From: Nonomuraea fuscirosea
GTDB lineage: Bacteria; Actinomycetota; Actinomycetes; Streptosporangiales; Streptosporangiaceae
Assembly (NCBI RefSeq): GCF_003001935.1
Contig: NZ_PVNG01000029.1
Span: 62,001 to 126,000, forward strand
DNA: 64,000 nt
Reading direction: 5' to 3'
In this document: in pieces, positions 26,379 through 34,756 of the stretch
Numbering within the stretch: the first letter of the stretch is position 1
How the letters are laid out: every line of letters begins with the position of its first letter
Notes under the pieces: generated by a model
Seen by the model: only the letters and a program-made list of their open reading frames with translations
What the model was told of the DNA's origin: nothing
Databases searched by the model: none
Position numbers and translations under genes: made by a program

Positions 26379-26939
26379 ATGTCTTCACAACCTCATATCG
26401 TGCTGCCCTGGGTCGTCCGCCGGACCAGGCTGCCCCTGCTGTCGACGCGCTGCGTCGACTGCCCGTCCGAGTCGGCCACCACCGGCGAGGGCAGGTTCCG
26501 GATCAACGCCCAGGGCAAGGTGCTGGACGTGTGGCTGCTGGTCCGCTGCGTGTCCTGCGACCGGACGAGCAAGCTCACCGTGCACGAGCGGGTGCCGGTC
26601 AGGACGGTCGATCCGGCCGCGCTCGACCGCTACCACGCCAACGATCCCGAACTGGTGGTGTCCACGCTGTTCGATCCGGCGTTCGCCAAGCGCAACCGCT
26701 ACACCCTCGACTGGAGCGGGGCCTGGCGGCTGGCCCTCACCCCGGTGCCGCTCGACGAGCCGTGGCCGGTGCGGGTGGAGGTCGGCTTCGACGATCCGGT
26801 GCCGGTGCGTCCTGACCGGCTCATCGCGCGGGGCCTCGGCCTCAGCAGGAACGACGTGCGGCGCCGCGTCAAAGGCGACTTTGCGCTGCGCCGCACGGTG
26901 AGCACCGGGTTCGCCTTCACCGTGATGCCCCTGGACTGA
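26379..26939 (+). CDS. DUF1062 domain-containing protein
   Basis: 186 aa of the DUF1062 family: 'LPLLSTRCVDCPS' (first CxxC near 25-28), 'GRFRINAQGKVLDVWLLVRCVSCDRTSKLTVHERV' (about 38-72, second CxxC near 56-59), and a C-terminal 'LIARGLGLSRNDVRRRVKGDFALRRTVSTGF' region resembling an S4-like basic domain. The two CxxC pairs suggest a zinc ribbon. Function is unknown. The gene is alone behind a 300-base leader with strong secondary structure and is followed by a hairpin terminator. Confidence 0.88.
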   Translation: MSSQPHIVLPWVVRRTRLPLLSTRCVDCPSESATTGEGRFRINAQGKVLDVWLLVRCVSCDRTSKLTVHERVPVRTVDPAALDRYHANDPELVVSTLFDPAFAKRNRYTLDWSGAWRLALTPVPLDEPWPVRVEVGFDDPVPVRPDRLIARGLGLSRNDVRRRVKGDFALRRTVSTGFAFTVMPLD

Positions 26940-26945
26940 CCGGAC

Positions 26946-26977
26946 GCGGGTGGCCGGAGCTCCTCCCGGCCACCCGC
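26946..26977. terminator. Bidirectional hairpin terminator
   Basis: Perfect 12-bp inverted repeat GCGGGTGGCCGG (26946-26957) / CCGGCCACCCGC (26966-26977) with an 8-base loop, placed between the convergent DUF1062 and Lrp genes. Confidence 0.75.
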
Positions 26978-26978
26978 C

Positions 26979-27419
26979 TCAGTCCGGCGCGGCGGTGATG
27001 GGGCGGTGGGCGAGCGGGCTGGAGAAGATCATCGTGCTCGACGGCTTGCCGTAGGCGGCGAGCCGGTCGATCAGCCGCTCGAACGCCGCCATCGACGGCA
27101 CGGCGATCTTCAGGATGCTGCACACGTCGCCGGTCACCCGGTGGATCTCCCTGACCTCAGGCCAGGTCGCCACCTCGGGATCGCGCAGCACGCAGGTCGG
27201 CCCGTAACAGGTGAGCTGCACGAACGCGGACACCGTCCAGCCGGCCCGGGCCGGGTCCACCGTGGCGTGGTAGCCGGTGATCACCCCCGCCTCCTCCAGC
27301 CGCCGGACCCGTTCGGCCACGGCCGGCGGCGACAGGTGCACCCGGCGCGACAACTCGTTGAACGACAGCCGCGCGTTCTCCTGCAGCTCACGCAGCAACT
27401 CCCAGTCCATGGCGTCCAC
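26979..27419 (-). CDS. Lrp/AsnC-family transcriptional regulator
   Basis: 146 aa: N-terminal HTH 'LQENARLSFNELSRRVHLSPPAVAERVRRLEEAG' (about 11-44) and C-terminal RAM effector domain with 'VREIHRVTGDVCSILKIAVPSMAAFERLIDRL'. GTG 27419 follows AAAGGAG by six bases; the frame is open to 27482 but without a ribosome site. It is divergent from tryptophan 2,3-dioxygenase, so control of tryptophan breakdown in response to tryptophan or a related amino acid is likely, though not proven. Confidence 0.88.
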   Translation of the reverse strand: MDAMDWELLRELQENARLSFNELSRRVHLSPPAVAERVRRLEEAGVITGYHATVDPARAGWTVSAFVQLTCYGPTCVLRDPEVATWPEVREIHRVTGDVCSILKIAVPSMAAFERLIDRLAAYGKPSSTMIFSSPLAHRPITAAPD

Positions 27420-27577
27420 CAGCGGCTCCTTTCGTTCGGAAACAGCATGCCCGAGATGGATGACGAACATGAACCGATCCACGGCGAAGGCCGTTCGGAC
27501 GGCATTCCTTGGAGTGCTGTCGCCGCACCATCATGAGGTGCCGACACACGCCGACACAACGAAGGGAGCGCGGCGCG

Positions 27578-28480
27578 ATGAAGACGACAGGACGGGTACG
27601 CCCCGTCTCGGCGGCCGAGCGGGCCGAGCGGGCCCGCATGAGCGGCGGGCTGCCGACCCTCGAGTTCGAGCGGGAGATCCCCTACGACGCCTACGTCCGC
27701 ACCGACGTCCTGCACGACCTGCAACGGCCGCTGACCGACGCCCCGGGCGAGATGTCGTTCCTGGTCATCACGCAGGTGATGGAGCTGTACTTCAACCTCG
27801 TCGCCCACGAGTTGCTCGCCGCGAGGGAGTCGCTGCGGGCGGACCGGGTACGGGACGCGGTCGCGGCGCTGCGCCGCACCGCCCTGCACCTGGAGGCGGC
27901 GAACGCCGGCTGGCTCGGCCTGCGCTGGATGACGCCCGCCGACTTCAACAGCTTCCGCGACCGGCTCGGGGAGGCGTCGGGGCTGCAGTCGGGCATGTAC
28001 CGGCTGGTGGAGTTCCGGCTGGGGCTGAAGAGCGAGGCGCTGCTGCGGCCGTTCAGGGGCGGCGCGCGGGAGGAGGCGCTGCGGCGCGCGTTCGACGAGC
28101 CCAGCGTCTGGGACGCCGCCACCGCGCTGCTCGCCCGGCGCGGCCACGACCTGCCGGCGGCCGTGCTCGGCCGGGACTTCGGCGCGGAGTACGAGCCCCA
28201 CGAGGCGGTCGAGCGCGCCTGGGTGCGCGTCTACCAGGACGACGCCGCGGCGGACCTGGAGGGTGACGCAGTGGGCGGGGACGGGCTGCGGGCGCTCGGT
28301 GACGCGCTGGCCGAGGTCTCCGAGCGGTTCGGCGACTGGCGTTACCAGCACGTGGCGGCCGTGCGCAGGGCGATGGGCGCCAAGCCGGGCAGCGGCGGCT
28401 CCAACGGGCTGGCCTGGCTCGAACGCAGCATGGCCCGGGTGGTCTTCCCCGAGCTCTGGTCCGCCCGTACCTACATGTGA
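27578..28480 (+). CDS. kynA: Tryptophan 2,3-dioxygenase
   Basis: 300-aa heme enzyme that opens the indole ring of L-tryptophan to N-formylkynurenine. Motifs: 'FLVITQVMELYFNLVAHEL' (near 63-81), 'FNSFRDRLGEASGLQSGMYRLVEFRLG' (about 125-151; the family F-x2-FR-x5-SG-x-QS pattern), and 'WRYQHVAAVRRAMGAKPGSGGSNGLAWL' (about 253-280), which holds the axial heme His and the GSGGS tryptophan-binding loop. ATG 27578 has AAGGGAG eight bases upstream. No kynureninase or formamidase gene follows, so the rest of the pathway lies elsewhere. Confidence 0.93.
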   Translation: MKTTGRVRPVSAAERAERARMSGGLPTLEFEREIPYDAYVRTDVLHDLQRPLTDAPGEMSFLVITQVMELYFNLVAHELLAARESLRADRVRDAVAALRRTALHLEAANAGWLGLRWMTPADFNSFRDRLGEASGLQSGMYRLVEFRLGLKSEALLRPFRGGAREEALRRAFDEPSVWDAATALLARRGHDLPAAVLGRDFGAEYEPHEAVERAWVRVYQDDAAADLEGDAVGGDGLRALGDALAEVSERFGDWRYQHVAAVRRAMGAKPGSGGSNGLAWLERSMARVVFPELWSARTYM

Positions 28481-28525
28481 TGCCCGTATCCGCATGCGGG
28501 AGGCGCGGGGCAGAGCCCGGGGAAG

Positions 28526-28553
28526 CGCCGCTCCGCGCACGCGCGGAGCGGCG
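28526..28553. terminator. Bidirectional hairpin terminator
   Basis: Perfect 12-bp arms CGCCGCTCCGCG (28526-28537) and CGCGGAGCGGCG (28542-28553) with a 4-base loop, between the convergent dioxygenase and chitinase genes. Confidence 0.8.
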
Positions 28554-28564
28554 GGACTGGCCCG

Positions 28565-29620
28565 TCAGCAGCTGAGGTTGCCGCCGGGGGAGACGCCCAG
28601 GATCTGGGCGAAGCGCTGGTAGGAGTTGATCCGGCTCTGCACCTGGGCGGGGTTGCCGCCGTTGCACTCGATGCTGCCGTTGATGCTGCGGATGGTCTCG
28701 CCGAAGCCGCGGCCGTTGACCATCGCGTTGTGCGCCGTCATGGTGCCGGGGCCGTTCTGCGTCATCCAGTACCACAGGGCGGTCTTCCAGGCCACGGCCG
28801 CGTCCTGTTGCACCAGCCAGGGGTTGGTCAGCAGCGGCAGGCCGAGCGCGTCGCCGGCCGCCTTGTAGTTGAAGTTCCAGCTCAGCTGGATGGGGCCGCG
28901 GCCGTAGTAGGCGGCCTGCCCGGCCGGGCACCCGTACGACTGGTTCGGGTCGCAGTAGTGCGGGTAGTTCGCGGTGTTCTGCTCGACGATGTGCACCAGC
29001 CCGCCGGTCTCGTGACCGACGTTGGCCAGGAACGCGGCCGCCTCCTGCTTCTTGACGGTGTCACTGCCCGTCTTGGCGAACGCGGGGAAGGCGCTCAGGG
29101 CCGAGACCAGGCCGCTGTAGGTGTAGAAGGAGTTGCGGCCGGGGAACATCTGGTCGAACTGGGCCTGGCCGACCACGAAGCCCGACGGGTCGGGCGGGTT
29201 CGTGGGGCCGCCGGAGCAGGTGTAGGGGTCCCAGTACCAGTGGCTGATCACCGGGTCGTAGCCGGGGTTCTCGTGGACGGCGATGTAGTGGTTGCCGTCG
29301 GTGTAGCGGACGATGCTGCCGACGGCGTAGAACTGCCCGGCCACCCAGTTCGGGTAGGAGCAGGCCGTCCCGCCGCTGCCGCCTCCCGTGCAGGAGCCCT
29401 GGTCGCCCCAGACGTCGGCGCTGCCCGGGGTCTCGTTCTGGGTCCACCACTTGGCGGTCCAGTTGTGCCCGTTGTGCGACGCGACCGCGCCGCCGGTGTA
29501 GACCGCCCCGGCGTTCCACGCCGTCGCGCAGGCGGCGGCGTTCGCCGCGGACGGCAGCAGCACCGCGAGCAGCCCCCAGACCAGTGATAAGACGGCCGGC
29601 AGGATCAGGATCCTTCGCAC
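28565..29620 (-). CDS. Secreted chitinase, GH19 with two chitin-binding modules
   Basis: 351-aa exoenzyme. Signal peptide (about 1-28, ending AANA), then two CBM5/12-type modules marked by 'WNAGAVYTGGAVASHNGHNWTAKWWTQ' (about 35-61) and 'WVAGQFYAVGSIVRYTDGNHYIAV' (about 90-113), a Pro linker, and a GH19 domain from about 145 with 'NVGHETGG' holding the general-acid Glu (near 205), and 'YYGRGPIQLSWNFNY' (near 242-256). Hydrolyses beta-1,4 GlcNAc polymers with inversion. GTG 29620 has GAGGAG eight bases upstream; the frame is open to 29680 without support. Confidence 0.93.
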   Translation of the reverse strand: MRRILILPAVLSLVWGLLAVLLPSAANAAACATAWNAGAVYTGGAVASHNGHNWTAKWWTQNETPGSADVWGDQGSCTGGGSGGTACSYPNWVAGQFYAVGSIVRYTDGNHYIAVHENPGYDPVISHWYWDPYTCSGGPTNPPDPSGFVVGQAQFDQMFPGRNSFYTYSGLVSALSAFPAFAKTGSDTVKKQEAAAFLANVGHETGGLVHIVEQNTANYPHYCDPNQSYGCPAGQAAYYGRGPIQLSWNFNYKAAGDALGLPLLTNPWLVQQDAAVAWKTALWYWMTQNGPGTMTAHNAMVNGRGFGETIRSINGSIECNGGNPAQVQSRINSYQRFAQILGVSPGGNLSC

Positions 29621-29642
29621 GTGCGCCACTCCTCGGATTTCA

Positions 29643-29661
29643 TAGGAAAGTTTCCTAAGGA
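29643..29661. promoter_or_regulatory. Palindromic operator candidate upstream of chitinase
   Basis: TAGGAAA-G-TTTCCTA (29643-29657) is a perfect 15-base palindrome, overlapped by TCCT-A-AGGA (29653-29661), 23 bases upstream of the chitinase start in an AT-richer patch. It is not the TGGTCTAGACCA-type DasR box. The regulator is unknown. Confidence 0.5.
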
Positions 29662-29696
29662 TTAACGATGGAGCTGCCACCGCGCAAGGCCCAAAG

Positions 29697-31117
29697 TCAG
29701 ACTCGCCCGGTCCGGCCCGCGCTCCCTGGCCGCCGGGCGAAGGACCAGCCGAGCCGCGTCCCGGCCACCACCGTGCCGGCGACCGCGGCCGTCACCAGCC
29801 AGACCATGAACGTGGGGTACAGGTAGACCACCTGGATCCACATGATGTCGCCGCCGCGGGCCAGCACGCGGAAGACCGGCGCGGCCGACAGGCACAGCGC
29901 CAGCGGCGCCAGCCAGATCACCAGCCGCACCCGCCGCCACCCGGTGCACCTCCCGGCCCAGCGCCGGGAACGCGCCACACCGCGCACCGCCAGCCCGGCG
30001 GTCACCAAGGTCAGCAGCAGGAACACCAGATCGACCGGCAGGTACGGCGGCGCGGACGGCACCCGCGGCGTGTCTCCCTCGATCAGCGCGACCAGGCCGT
30101 CCATCAGGGCGTGGGCGTCGGAGTGGGTCATGCCGGTGTTCGCCATGACGGCGACGCCGTACCCGGATCCGGGCATGAGCAGCTGGTCGGCGGTGGAGGT
30201 GAACAGGTCGCCGCCATGGTGCACGGTGGGGGCGCCGTGCGGGGTCCGGCCGAGGAACCAGCCGAGGGCGTACCTCTTGTTCGCGCGTGAGGGGGTGCGC
30301 AGCTCCTTCATGCTCGCGGGACTCAGGACGCCGCCGTTCTGCGCGATCAGCCACCGGGCCATGTCGCCGGCGGTGCTGACCACGCCGCCCGAGCCGTTGC
30401 CGAACCCGGGCGGCTCGGGCAGGGCGACGGCCCGGCCGAGGACGACCAGGTGGCCGCGCGCACGGGCGGGCAGGTCGCGTTCGCGGTCGATCGTGGTGCT
30501 GGAGTTCATGCCGAGCGGGGTGAACACGTGGGCGCGCAGGTAGGACGCGAACGGCTCGCCGCTCACCACCTCGACCAGGCGGGCGGCGACCTGGAAGTTG
30601 GTGTTGTGGTAGCTGAAGACGGCGCCCGGCGCGGCGGCGAGCTTCGCCGTCCTGAGCCGGGCCACGGAGCCCTTCAGCGTCTTCGGCTGGGGCAGGCTCT
30701 TCTCGCGGAACGTGGTGTCGGCCATGCCGGAGGTCTGGTCGAGCAGCTGCCGTACGGTGATCGCGGCGGCGCGGGGATCCGCCATGGTGAACTCCGGCAG
30801 ATAGCCGCGCACCGGCCGGTCGAGCTCGACCCGCCCCTGCTCGACCAGCTGCATCACGGCCAGCGAGGTGAAGGACTTGCTGACGGAGGCGACGGCCATG
30901 GGCGTGTCCGCCGTCACCGGCTCGCCGGTCGAGGTGTGGCCGTACCCCGCGACGTGGACGACCTCCGTACCCTTGACGATCGCGACCGCCGCGCCCGGCA
31001 GCCCGGTCGCCTCCCGGTAGCGCGCGACGAACGCGTCCACGGACGCCGGCGCTGGCGACGGCGGGGGAGGGCGGGGGTCAGGGCAAGGCTGATCGCGGCG
31101 AGCACGTTGATGAGCAT
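29697..31117 (-). CDS. Serine hydrolase (class C beta-lactamase fold) with membrane tail; frame disrupted
   Basis: The catalytic frame (29697 to about 31070) encodes a beta-lactamase/DD-peptidase-like domain with 'SVSKSF' (S-x-S-K nucleophile motif), 'YHNTNF' (Y-x-N) and 'HHGGD' (H-x-G), followed by three membrane helices. A good signal peptide, MLINVLAAISLALTPA, starts at ATG 31117 but in another frame. One added C in either of two C5 runs (minus strand; plus-strand G runs 31061-31065 and 31071-31075) restores a continuous protein MLINV...PALPPPSPAPASVDAF. This is either a real frameshift, a slippery site or a base-call error. Without repair, translation would need an internal GTG and the domain would stay cytosolic. 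Substrate unknown. Confidence 0.75.
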
Positions 31118-31235
31118 CCGACGAAGCTAGCCACGCCCGGGGCCCGCCACCATTGCGGTCCGCCTCCGTCTTCCCTGCGGAAACCCGCCATCCCAGCGCC
31201 GGGACACAGGCTCGCGCTGCCTTCTGGGTGGATTG

Positions 31236-31249
31236 AGGACCAAAGGCAC
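31236..31249 (+). promoter_or_regulatory. Weak DosR/DevR-like box upstream of the first stress protein
   Basis: AGGACCAAAGGCAC (31236-31249) matches the GGGACCWWWGGCCC style of DosR boxes at 12 of 14 positions; a weaker copy TGGACCAAGAGCGT (32222-32235) precedes the second universal stress gene. Such genes are classic DosR targets, so the idea is reasonable, but the motif is loose. Confidence 0.25.
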
Positions 31250-31335
31250 TGACGCGCGGGACCTTGTCCCCGGGCGCCGCCCCGTCCCGCCGGGCGAAGC
31301 TGAGGGCACAGGCCCGAGAGCAGTGGAGGTGCGCG

Positions 31336-32163
31336 ATGACCCGACCCATCGTCGTAGGAGTGGACGGATCGCTCCCGTCGGCGGCAGCGGTGGAATGGGC
31401 GGCGGCCGAGGCCGGGCGCAGAGGTCTGAGCCTGCGCCTGGTGCACGTGTACGAGGAACGTCCCTACGACGGCTACGACGCCGACGACCCCTCGGGCCCG
31501 CTGGCCATCGCGGCCGACCGGGCGCGCGGCACCGCCCCCGGCGTCGAGGTGGCCACCCGGGCGCTGCCCGGCAACGTGCGGGACGTCCTGATCGCCGAGT
31601 CCGCCGGCGCGGACACCGTGGTCGTGGGCAGCAGAGGGCTCGGCGGCTTCACCGGCATGGTGATCGGCTCGGTCAGCACGGCCGTCGCCGGCCACGCCGC
31701 CGGCCCGGTCGTGGTCGTCCACGGCCGTCCCGCGCGGTCGTACGGGCGCGTGGTCATCGGGTACGACCGCTCACCGCACTCCGAGGCGGCCATGGAGTAC
31801 GCCGTCGAGCAGGCGCGCGTCCGCGGCGTGCCGTTGCACGTCGTGCACGCCTGGCAGACGCCCGTCTTCTCGCCGCAGGCCACCGCGTACAACACCCTGC
31901 TCGTGGACGTCTACCGGGAGGAGTCAGGGGCGGTGTCCGAGAGCGTGGAGCGGTGGCGGGAGAAGCACCCCGACGTCGAGATCACCTGTGAGACCGTCTC
32001 CGGGCACCCCGTGAGCGTCCTCGCGGCGGAAGGGTCCACGGCGGACCTGGTCGTGGTCGGCTCGCGCGGGTACGGCGGCCTGGTCTCGGCGGTGCTCGGC
32101 TCCGTCAGCCACGGTGTGCTGCACCACGTGACCTGCCCGGTCGCGGTGGTACGTCCCCGGTAG
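31336..32163 (+). CDS. Universal stress protein, tandem UspA domains
   Basis: 275-aa cytosolic protein made of two UspA domains. Each has the start 'IVVGVDGS' (residue 5) or 'VVIGYDRS' (near 138) and the ATP-binding 'GSRG-x2-GF/L-x9-GSVS' loop (near 98 and 241). It likely binds ATP and supports survival under hypoxia, starvation or redox stress. ATG 31336 has GGAGG eight bases upstream; the frame is open to 31264 but the added residues are basic and unsupported. A related gene follows in tandem. Confidence 0.9.
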   Translation: MTRPIVVGVDGSLPSAAAVEWAAAEAGRRGLSLRLVHVYEERPYDGYDADDPSGPLAIAADRARGTAPGVEVATRALPGNVRDVLIAESAGADTVVVGSRGLGGFTGMVIGSVSTAVAGHAAGPVVVVHGRPARSYGRVVIGYDRSPHSEAAMEYAVEQARVRGVPLHVVHAWQTPVFSPQATAYNTLLVDVYREESGAVSESVERWREKHPDVEITCETVSGHPVSVLAAEGSTADLVVVGSRGYGGLVSAVLGSVSHGVLHHVTCPVAVVRPR

Positions 32164-32273
32164 GCGACCCGCCCTCAGCTTCGGCGTTCCGCTTCGCCCC
32201 GCGTGTCGGCGACCCGGGCTCTGGACCAAGAGCGTCAAACGCGGTCGGATGGAGCTGACAGAGGGAGGACACC

Positions 32274-33116
32274 GTGATCATCGTGGGAGCGGACGGCTCG
32301 GCGCCGTCACGGGCGGCCGTGGAGTGGGCGGCGGACGACGCCGCCCGGATGAGCCTGCCCTTGCGGATCGTGCACGTGATGGACACCTCGTGGTACCTGG
32401 TCGGCCGGCGCCCCGGCGCCGCCCTGCCCGGCGCGCTGCTCAGCGAGGGGCAGCGGATCCTGCGCGAGGCGGAGGAACTGGCCCGCGAACGGCAGCCGTC
32501 CGTGCGGGTCAGCACCAAGGAGGTGGAGGGCGCGCCCGCCGAGGTGCTGCGCGAGCAGGCCGGGGACGCCGCCGAGCTGGTCGTCGGCAGCCGCGGCCGG
32601 GGCGGGTTCGCCGGTGCGCTGCTGGGCTCGGTGAGCACGGACGTGGCCGGGCAGACGCACTGCCCCGTCGTGGTGGTCCGGGCCGAGCCGCGCCAGGAGC
32701 ACGGCGAGGTCGTGGCGGGGGTGGACGACTCGCCGGAGTGCGAGCCCGCCCTGGCCTACGCGTTCGACCAGGCGCGGCTGCGCGGTGCGACGCTGCGCGT
32801 GGTGCACGCCTGGCAACTGCCGGCGCTCGCGCTCGATCCCGAGGCGGTCTACGACATGGACGAGGTCCGTACGGCGCAGCACCAGGTCGTCCGCGACCGG
32901 CTGCGGTCGCTCACCCGCGACCACCCGCAGGTGAAGGTGGTCGAGGACGTGCGGTCCGCGCATCCGGTCGACGCGCTGAACCGGGTCGCGGAACAGGCCG
33001 ACCTGCTCGTCGTGGGCTCACGCGGGCACGGCGCGGTACGGTCGGCGCTGCTCGGCTCGGTCAGCCGCGGCGTCCTGCACCACGCGAGCTGCCCCGTGGC
33101 CGTGGTCCGCGCCTGA
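32274..33116 (+). CDS. Universal stress protein, tandem UspA domains
   Basis: 280 aa, two UspA domains: 'IIVGADGSAPSRAAVEWAA' at the N-terminus and 'VVAGVDDSPECEPALAYAF' near 140, with nucleotide loops 'GSRGRGGFAGALLGSVS' (near 103) and 'GSRGHGAVRSALLGSVS' (near 247). GTG 32274 has GGGAGGA five bases upstream. It is a paralogue of the preceding gene with its own 110-base upstream region, so the two may be separately transcribed. Confidence 0.9.
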   Translation: MIIVGADGSAPSRAAVEWAADDAARMSLPLRIVHVMDTSWYLVGRRPGAALPGALLSEGQRILREAEELARERQPSVRVSTKEVEGAPAEVLREQAGDAAELVVGSRGRGGFAGALLGSVSTDVAGQTHCPVVVVRAEPRQEHGEVVAGVDDSPECEPALAYAFDQARLRGATLRVVHAWQLPALALDPEAVYDMDEVRTAQHQVVRDRLRSLTRDHPQVKVVEDVRSAHPVDALNRVAEQADLLVVGSRGHGAVRSALLGSVSRGVLHHASCPVAVVRA

Positions 33117-33119
33117 CTG

Positions 33120-33515
33120 TCAGGGCGTACATTTCCGGAGGTCGTCCCGCAGCCCCAGCCGCCCCTCGTACACGGCCACCTTCTCGGTGATCAGCTTGAG
33201 GCACTCGTCGAGGTCGTGCATCTGGGCGAGCACCCGTTCCCGGTGCGCGCGCAGCACCTCCAGCCGTTCGACCTCGTTGCCCTGGCCGGCCCGGACGAGC
33301 TCGGTGTAACGCCGGATGTCGGTCAGGGGCATGCCGGAGGCGCGCAGCCGGATGCACACGTCGAGCCAGCCGATGTCGTCCTCGTCGTAGACCCGGTGCC
33401 CGGCGACGCCCCGGCGTACCGGCTGGGTCAGCAGACCCTCCCGCTCGTAGAAGCGGAGAGTGTGGACGCTCAGCCCCGTGCGTTCGGCGACCTGGCCGAT
33501 GCTCAACCCTGACAT
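33120..33515 (-). CDS. MerR-family regulator with conserved cysteines
   Basis: 131 aa: MerR HTH 'SIGQVAERTGLSVHTLRFYEREGLL' (about 5-29), wing, and a coiled-coil dimer helix. Cysteines occur near 54 ('WLDVC'), near 105 ('LDECLKL') and at the C-terminus ('KCTP'). The same three positions are cysteine in the paralogue at 60566-60994, suggesting thiol sensing of an electrophile, aldehyde or metal. It is divergent from an aldo/keto reductase across a 19-bp-spacer promoter containing its presumed operator, so it should activate that gene. Confidence 0.88.
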   Translation of the reverse strand: MSGLSIGQVAERTGLSVHTLRFYEREGLLTQPVRRGVAGHRVYDEDDIGWLDVCIRLRASGMPLTDIRRYTELVRAGQGNEVERLEVLRAHRERVLAQMHDLDECLKLITEKVAVYEGRLGLRDDLRKCTP

Positions 33516-33524
33516 GCCGCCAGT

Positions 33525-33555
33525 TTGACTTAGAGCCCGCTCTAGATTCTACGGT
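33525..33555 (+). promoter_or_regulatory. MerR-type promoter and operator for the aldo/keto reductase
   Basis: TTGACT (33525-33530) and TACGGT (33550-33555) are separated by 19 bases, the over-long spacing typical of MerR-activated promoters. The spacer begins with the palindrome TAGAGC-CC-GCTCTA (33531-33544). The reductase ATG at 33564 is only eight bases after the -10, so its mRNA should be leaderless. Confidence 0.85.
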
Positions 33556-33563
33556 TCCGAGGC

Positions 33564-34613
33564 ATGAGATATCGCGTTCTCGGCGGCACCGGCATCGAGG
33601 TCAGCACCCACTGCCTGGGCACGATGATGTTCGGCGCGGCCGGCAACCCCGACCACGACGACAGCATCCGGATCATCCACACCGCCCTCGACCACGGGAT
33701 CAACTTCGTCGACACCGCCGACATGTACTCGGCGGGCGAGTCCGAGGAGATCGTCGGCAAGGCGCTGCAGGGGCGGCGGGACGAGGTGGTCCTGGCCACG
33801 AAGGTGCACTTCCCGATGGGGGAGGGGCCCAACAGGGGCGGCAACTCGCGGCGCTGGATCGTGCGCGCGGTCGAGGCCAGCCTCAAGCGGCTGCGGACGG
33901 ACTGGATCGACCTCTACCAGATCCACCGGTTCGACCATCGGACCGACATCGAGGAGACCCTCTCCGCGCTGACCGATCTGGTGCGGCAGGGCAAGATCCG
34001 CGCGTTCGGCAGCTCGGCCTTCCCCGCGCACGAGACGGTGGAGGCGTACCACGTCGCCAGACAGCGCGGCCTGTACCGGTTCCGCACCGAGCAGCCGCCG
34101 TACAACATCCTGGCCCGCGGCATCGAGGGCGACGTGCTGCCCACGGCGCAGCGGCTCGGCCTGGGCGTGCTCACCTACAGCCCGCTGGGCTGGGGGTTCC
34201 TGACCGGCCGCTACCGCAAGGGGCGGCAGATGGACCTGACGCGGGGCCGCGCCGCGCGGGCGCCGGAGCGCTTCGACCCGTCCATCCCGGTGAACGCGGC
34301 CAAGTTGGAGGTCGTCGAGGAGCTGGTGAAGCTGGCGGACGAGCTCGGCAGCACCCTGCCGGAGCTGGCCGTCGCCTTCGTCGCGGCCCATCCGGCGGTC
34401 ACCTCGGTCATCCTCGGCCCGCGCACGATGGAGCAGCTGGAGGGCCTGCTGAAGGGCTCCTCACTGGTGCTCGACGACGCCGTGCTCGACCGGATCGACG
34501 AGCTCGTGCCGCCCGGCACCGACGTCTACCACCCGGTCGGCCTCTGGAGCCCCGCGCCGCTGACCGACCCGCTCCTGCGCCGCCGCCCGGTGGGCGACCG
34601 CGCCGCGAGCTGA
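33564..34613 (+). CDS. Aldo/keto reductase
   Basis: 349-aa NADPH-dependent TIM-barrel oxidoreductase of the YghZ/TAS-like group. 'GINFVDTADMYSAGESEEIVG' (about 47-67) carries the catalytic Asp and Tyr, 'ATKVHFP' the Lys (near 79) and 'YQIHRFD' the His (near 119); 'SVILGPRTMEQLEG' (near 277) is the cofactor-binding end. It reduces an aldehyde or ketone, plausibly the electrophile sensed by the divergent MerR protein. The start is ATG 33564, immediately after the MerR-type promoter. Confidence 0.92.
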   Translation: MRYRVLGGTGIEVSTHCLGTMMFGAAGNPDHDDSIRIIHTALDHGINFVDTADMYSAGESEEIVGKALQGRRDEVVLATKVHFPMGEGPNRGGNSRRWIVRAVEASLKRLRTDWIDLYQIHRFDHRTDIEETLSALTDLVRQGKIRAFGSSAFPAHETVEAYHVARQRGLYRFRTEQPPYNILARGIEGDVLPTAQRLGLGVLTYSPLGWGFLTGRYRKGRQMDLTRGRAARAPERFDPSIPVNAAKLEVVEELVKLADELGSTLPELAVAFVAAHPAVTSVILGPRTMEQLEGLLKGSSLVLDDAVLDRIDELVPPGTDVYHPVGLWSPAPLTDPLLRRRPVGDRAAS

Positions 34614-34639
34614 CCGGACGTTCCTGGGTCGCCGCCTTG

Positions 34640-34653
34640 GTGATGCCGATCAC
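34640..34653. promoter_or_regulatory. CRP/FNR-like site upstream of the CHRD gene
   Basis: GTGA-TGCCGA-TCAC (34640-34653) is a perfect GTGA-N6-TCAC palindrome, the form recognised by CRP/FNR-family proteins. A second inverted repeat, CTGCGT/ACGCAG (34665-34670, 34677-34682), follows. Both lie 75-117 bases upstream of the CHRD gene start. Confidence 0.45.
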
Positions 34654-34756
34654 ACATAAGTCATCTGCGTCATTCTACGCAGAACGCCCACCCCGGTGAT
34701 CCGTACCTTCTGAACGCGGCCACCAAGTGCCGCGAAAGACGGGTGGAAGGAACACG

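Noticed and set aside
31258..31270. GGGAC-CTT-GTCCC palindrome as a DosR box
   Set aside because: The spacing between half sites is three bases rather than the four of DosR boxes, so only the looser 31236-31249 motif was kept as a weak candidate.
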